The translations under genes and the position numbers were made by a program. This document shows, piece by piece, positions 5,813 to 6,821 of a DNA stretch of 6,821 bases (the stretch's first letter is position 1; every line of letters starts with the position of its first letter). The stretch comes from Bacteroides sp. UBA1317 (GTDB lineage: Bacteria; Bacteroidota; Bacteroidia; Bacteroidales; Bacteroidaceae), in the NCBI GenBank assembly GCA_002307035.1, contig DBTL01000172.1:1-6821 (forward strand). The letters run 5' to 3'. The notes under the pieces are model-generated. The model saw only the letters and a program-made list of their open reading frames with translations. It had not been told where the DNA came from and made no database searches.

Positions 5813-5820
5813 TATCTTTG
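5813..5820 (+). promoter_or_regulatory. Bacteroidetes -7 promoter motif for the permease gene
   Basis: TATCTTTG is an exact match to TAnnTTTG, 30 bases upstream of the ATG at 5851, giving a leader of about 20-25 bases. The expected -33 region (around 5785-5795) is AT-rich (ATATGATTAATA) without a TTTG. Its spacing to the permease start is typical of Bacteroides housekeeping promoters, so this is the better supported of the two promoter motifs. Confidence 0.7.
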
Positions 5821-5850
5821 TGCTTTCATTAATTAGAAAATAAAATCAAT

Positions 5851-6821
5851 ATGAGTTTATTTGAAAGAAAGCCAATAGAAACTTTGCTTAAAGAAGCAAA
5901 TGCTACAGATAATAATTCGTTGAAGAAGTCACTGGGTGTTGGGAAGCTCGTAGCACTGGGCATTGGGGCCATAATTGGTGCCGGTCTTTTTTCAATAACG
6001 GGTGGTGCGGCTGCCGAACAAGCCGGTCCTGCAATAACCATTTCTTTTTTAATTGCTGCCATAGGATGCGGATTTGCGGGTTTGTGCTATGCCGAATTTG
6101 CTTCTATGATACCTGTTGCAGGTAGCGCATATACTTATTCTTATGCCACTATGGGAGAATTCATTGCTTGGATTATTGGATGGGACCTGGTGCTAGAGTA
6201 TGCTGTAGCGGCTGCTACGGTAAGTATTAGCTGGAGTCGTTATCTTATAAAATTCTTAGATGGATTTGGACTGCATTTACCTCCGGAGCTTGTAGCTTGT
6301 CCATGGGATGGTGGAATCGTAAATTTGCCTGCCGTGTTAATTATTTTTCTGATGACTATGTTATTGATAAAAGGTACTGAAGGTAGCTCTTTTGTCAATT
6401 CGATCATTGTTACTTTGAAGATTGCTGTTGTTCTGGTTTTCATTGTACTTGGATGGAAATACATCAATTTAGAGAATTATGTGCCGTATATTCCTGAAAA
6501 TACCGGAACATTTGGTGTATACGGTTGGACGGGCATCATTCGCGCGGCAGCCATTGTCTTCTTCGCATTTATAGGTTTTGATGCAGTGAGCACGGCTGCG
6601 CAAGAAGCGAAAAATGCGAAAAGAGATATGCCAATTGGCATTCTTGTTTCTCTTTTTATCTGTACAATTTTATACTTATTGTTTGCCCATGTGATGACAG
6701 GTGTTACGCATTACACTGAGTTCAGGGGGCATGATGGCATAGCTCCGGTGGCGATAGCGATTGAGCACATGGGACATGCTGATGCTAGTGGGGTTATTTA
6801 TCCTGATTACCCTTGGCTAAA
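5851..6821 (+). CDS. APC-family amino acid permease, CAT/YfnA-like (3' end outside window)
   Basis: Inner-membrane amino acid transporter, probably a proton-coupled importer by family; the substrate cannot be read from sequence. 323 complete codons are visible, running open into the right edge; relatives have about 450-560 residues and 12-14 membrane helices. The start MSLFERKPIETLLKEA is typical of this subgroup and lies at the right distance from the promoter motif. TM1 holds the substrate-binding loop GAIIGAGLFSITG (39-51). TM2 and its following loop contain CYAEFASMIPVAGSAYTYSY (79-98). TM3 is near WIIGWDLVLEYAVAAATVS (107-125). TM6 and the cytoplasmic loop after it read FFAFIGFDAVSTAAQEAKN (237-255) then KRDMP. 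About seven helices are present before a long external loop ending IYPDYPWL. It is probably its own transcription unit, unrelated to the CRISPR genes, and by eye richer in GC than cas13b. Confidence 0.92.
   Translation, partial: MSLFERKPIETLLKEANATDNNSLKKSLGVGKLVALGIGAIIGAGLFSITGGAAAEQAGPAITISFLIAAIGCGFAGLCYAEFASMIPVAGSAYTYSYATMGEFIAWIIGWDLVLEYAVAAATVSISWSRYLIKFLDGFGLHLPPELVACPWDGGIVNLPAVLIIFLMTMLLIKGTEGSSFVNSIIVTLKIAVVLVFIVLGWKYINLENYVPYIPENTGTFGVYGWTGIIRAAAIVFFAFIGFDAVSTAAQEAKNAKRDMPIGILVSLFICTILYLLFAHVMTGVTHYTEFRGHDGIAPVAIAIEHMGHADASGVIYPDYPWL

Larger units (their letters stand above)
5490..5850. other. 361-bp intergenic region between the Tat gene and the permease
   Basis: No convincing ordinary gene. 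It holds, in order: a 24-codon ORF at 5546-5620, an 87-bp segment bounded by 11-bp inverted repeats at 5671-5757, and a -7 promoter motif at 5813-5820 for the permease. An open frame from 5408 to 5620 overlaps the end of the Tat gene out of phase and contains the 24-codon ORF as its tail; the longer version has no recognisable protein character. No tRNA-like fold, CRISPR repeat or transposase fragment was seen. Confidence 0.7.

Overview
The window most likely comes from a Bacteroides or a close Bacteroidales relative. Two intergenic regions carry the Bacteroidetes -7 promoter motif TAnnTTTG. The DNA is AT-rich, start codons have no obvious Shine-Dalgarno sequence, and the gene families (Cas13b with Csx28, TonB-domain lipoprotein, a DUF6398-like protein) fit that group. 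All recognisable genes are on the + strand. This taxonomic reading is inference; no rRNA or marker gene is present.

Layout. (1) Positions 1-2036: the C-terminal 677 residues of a Cas13b RNA-guided RNA nuclease, cut by the left window edge and ending with its second HEPN motif RNSMLH. (2) 2033-2563: a small single-pass membrane protein overlapping cas13b by ATGA, best read as Csx28. Together they make a type VI-B2 CRISPR-Cas effector operon. No CRISPR repeats and no cas1/cas2 are visible. (3) 2604-3050: a short lipoprotein with a TonB C-terminal domain. (4) 3175-3677: a DUF6398-like gene broken by four successive -1 frameshifts, followed by a strong hairpin. (5) 3809-4894: a RecF/OLD-like (COG3950-type) AAA ATPase with its own promoter motif and no recognisable nuclease partner. 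(6) 4935-5489: a Tat-exported small cysteine-rich protein. (7) 5490-5850: an intergenic stretch with a possible 24-residue ORF, an 87-bp inverted-repeat structure and a promoter. (8) 5851 to the right edge: the N-terminal 323 residues of an APC-family amino acid permease.

How it fits together. In known VI-B2 systems Cas13b recognises phage or plasmid RNA with a crRNA and cleaves RNA through its two HEPN sites, and Csx28 is a membrane pore protein that strengthens the response. The first half of the window is therefore anti-phage. The decayed DUF6398-like gene and the lone ATPase have the look of a worn accessory or defence island, and the Tat protein and permease look more like ordinary chromosome on its far side. 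No integrase, transposase or tRNA was found that would mark an island boundary.
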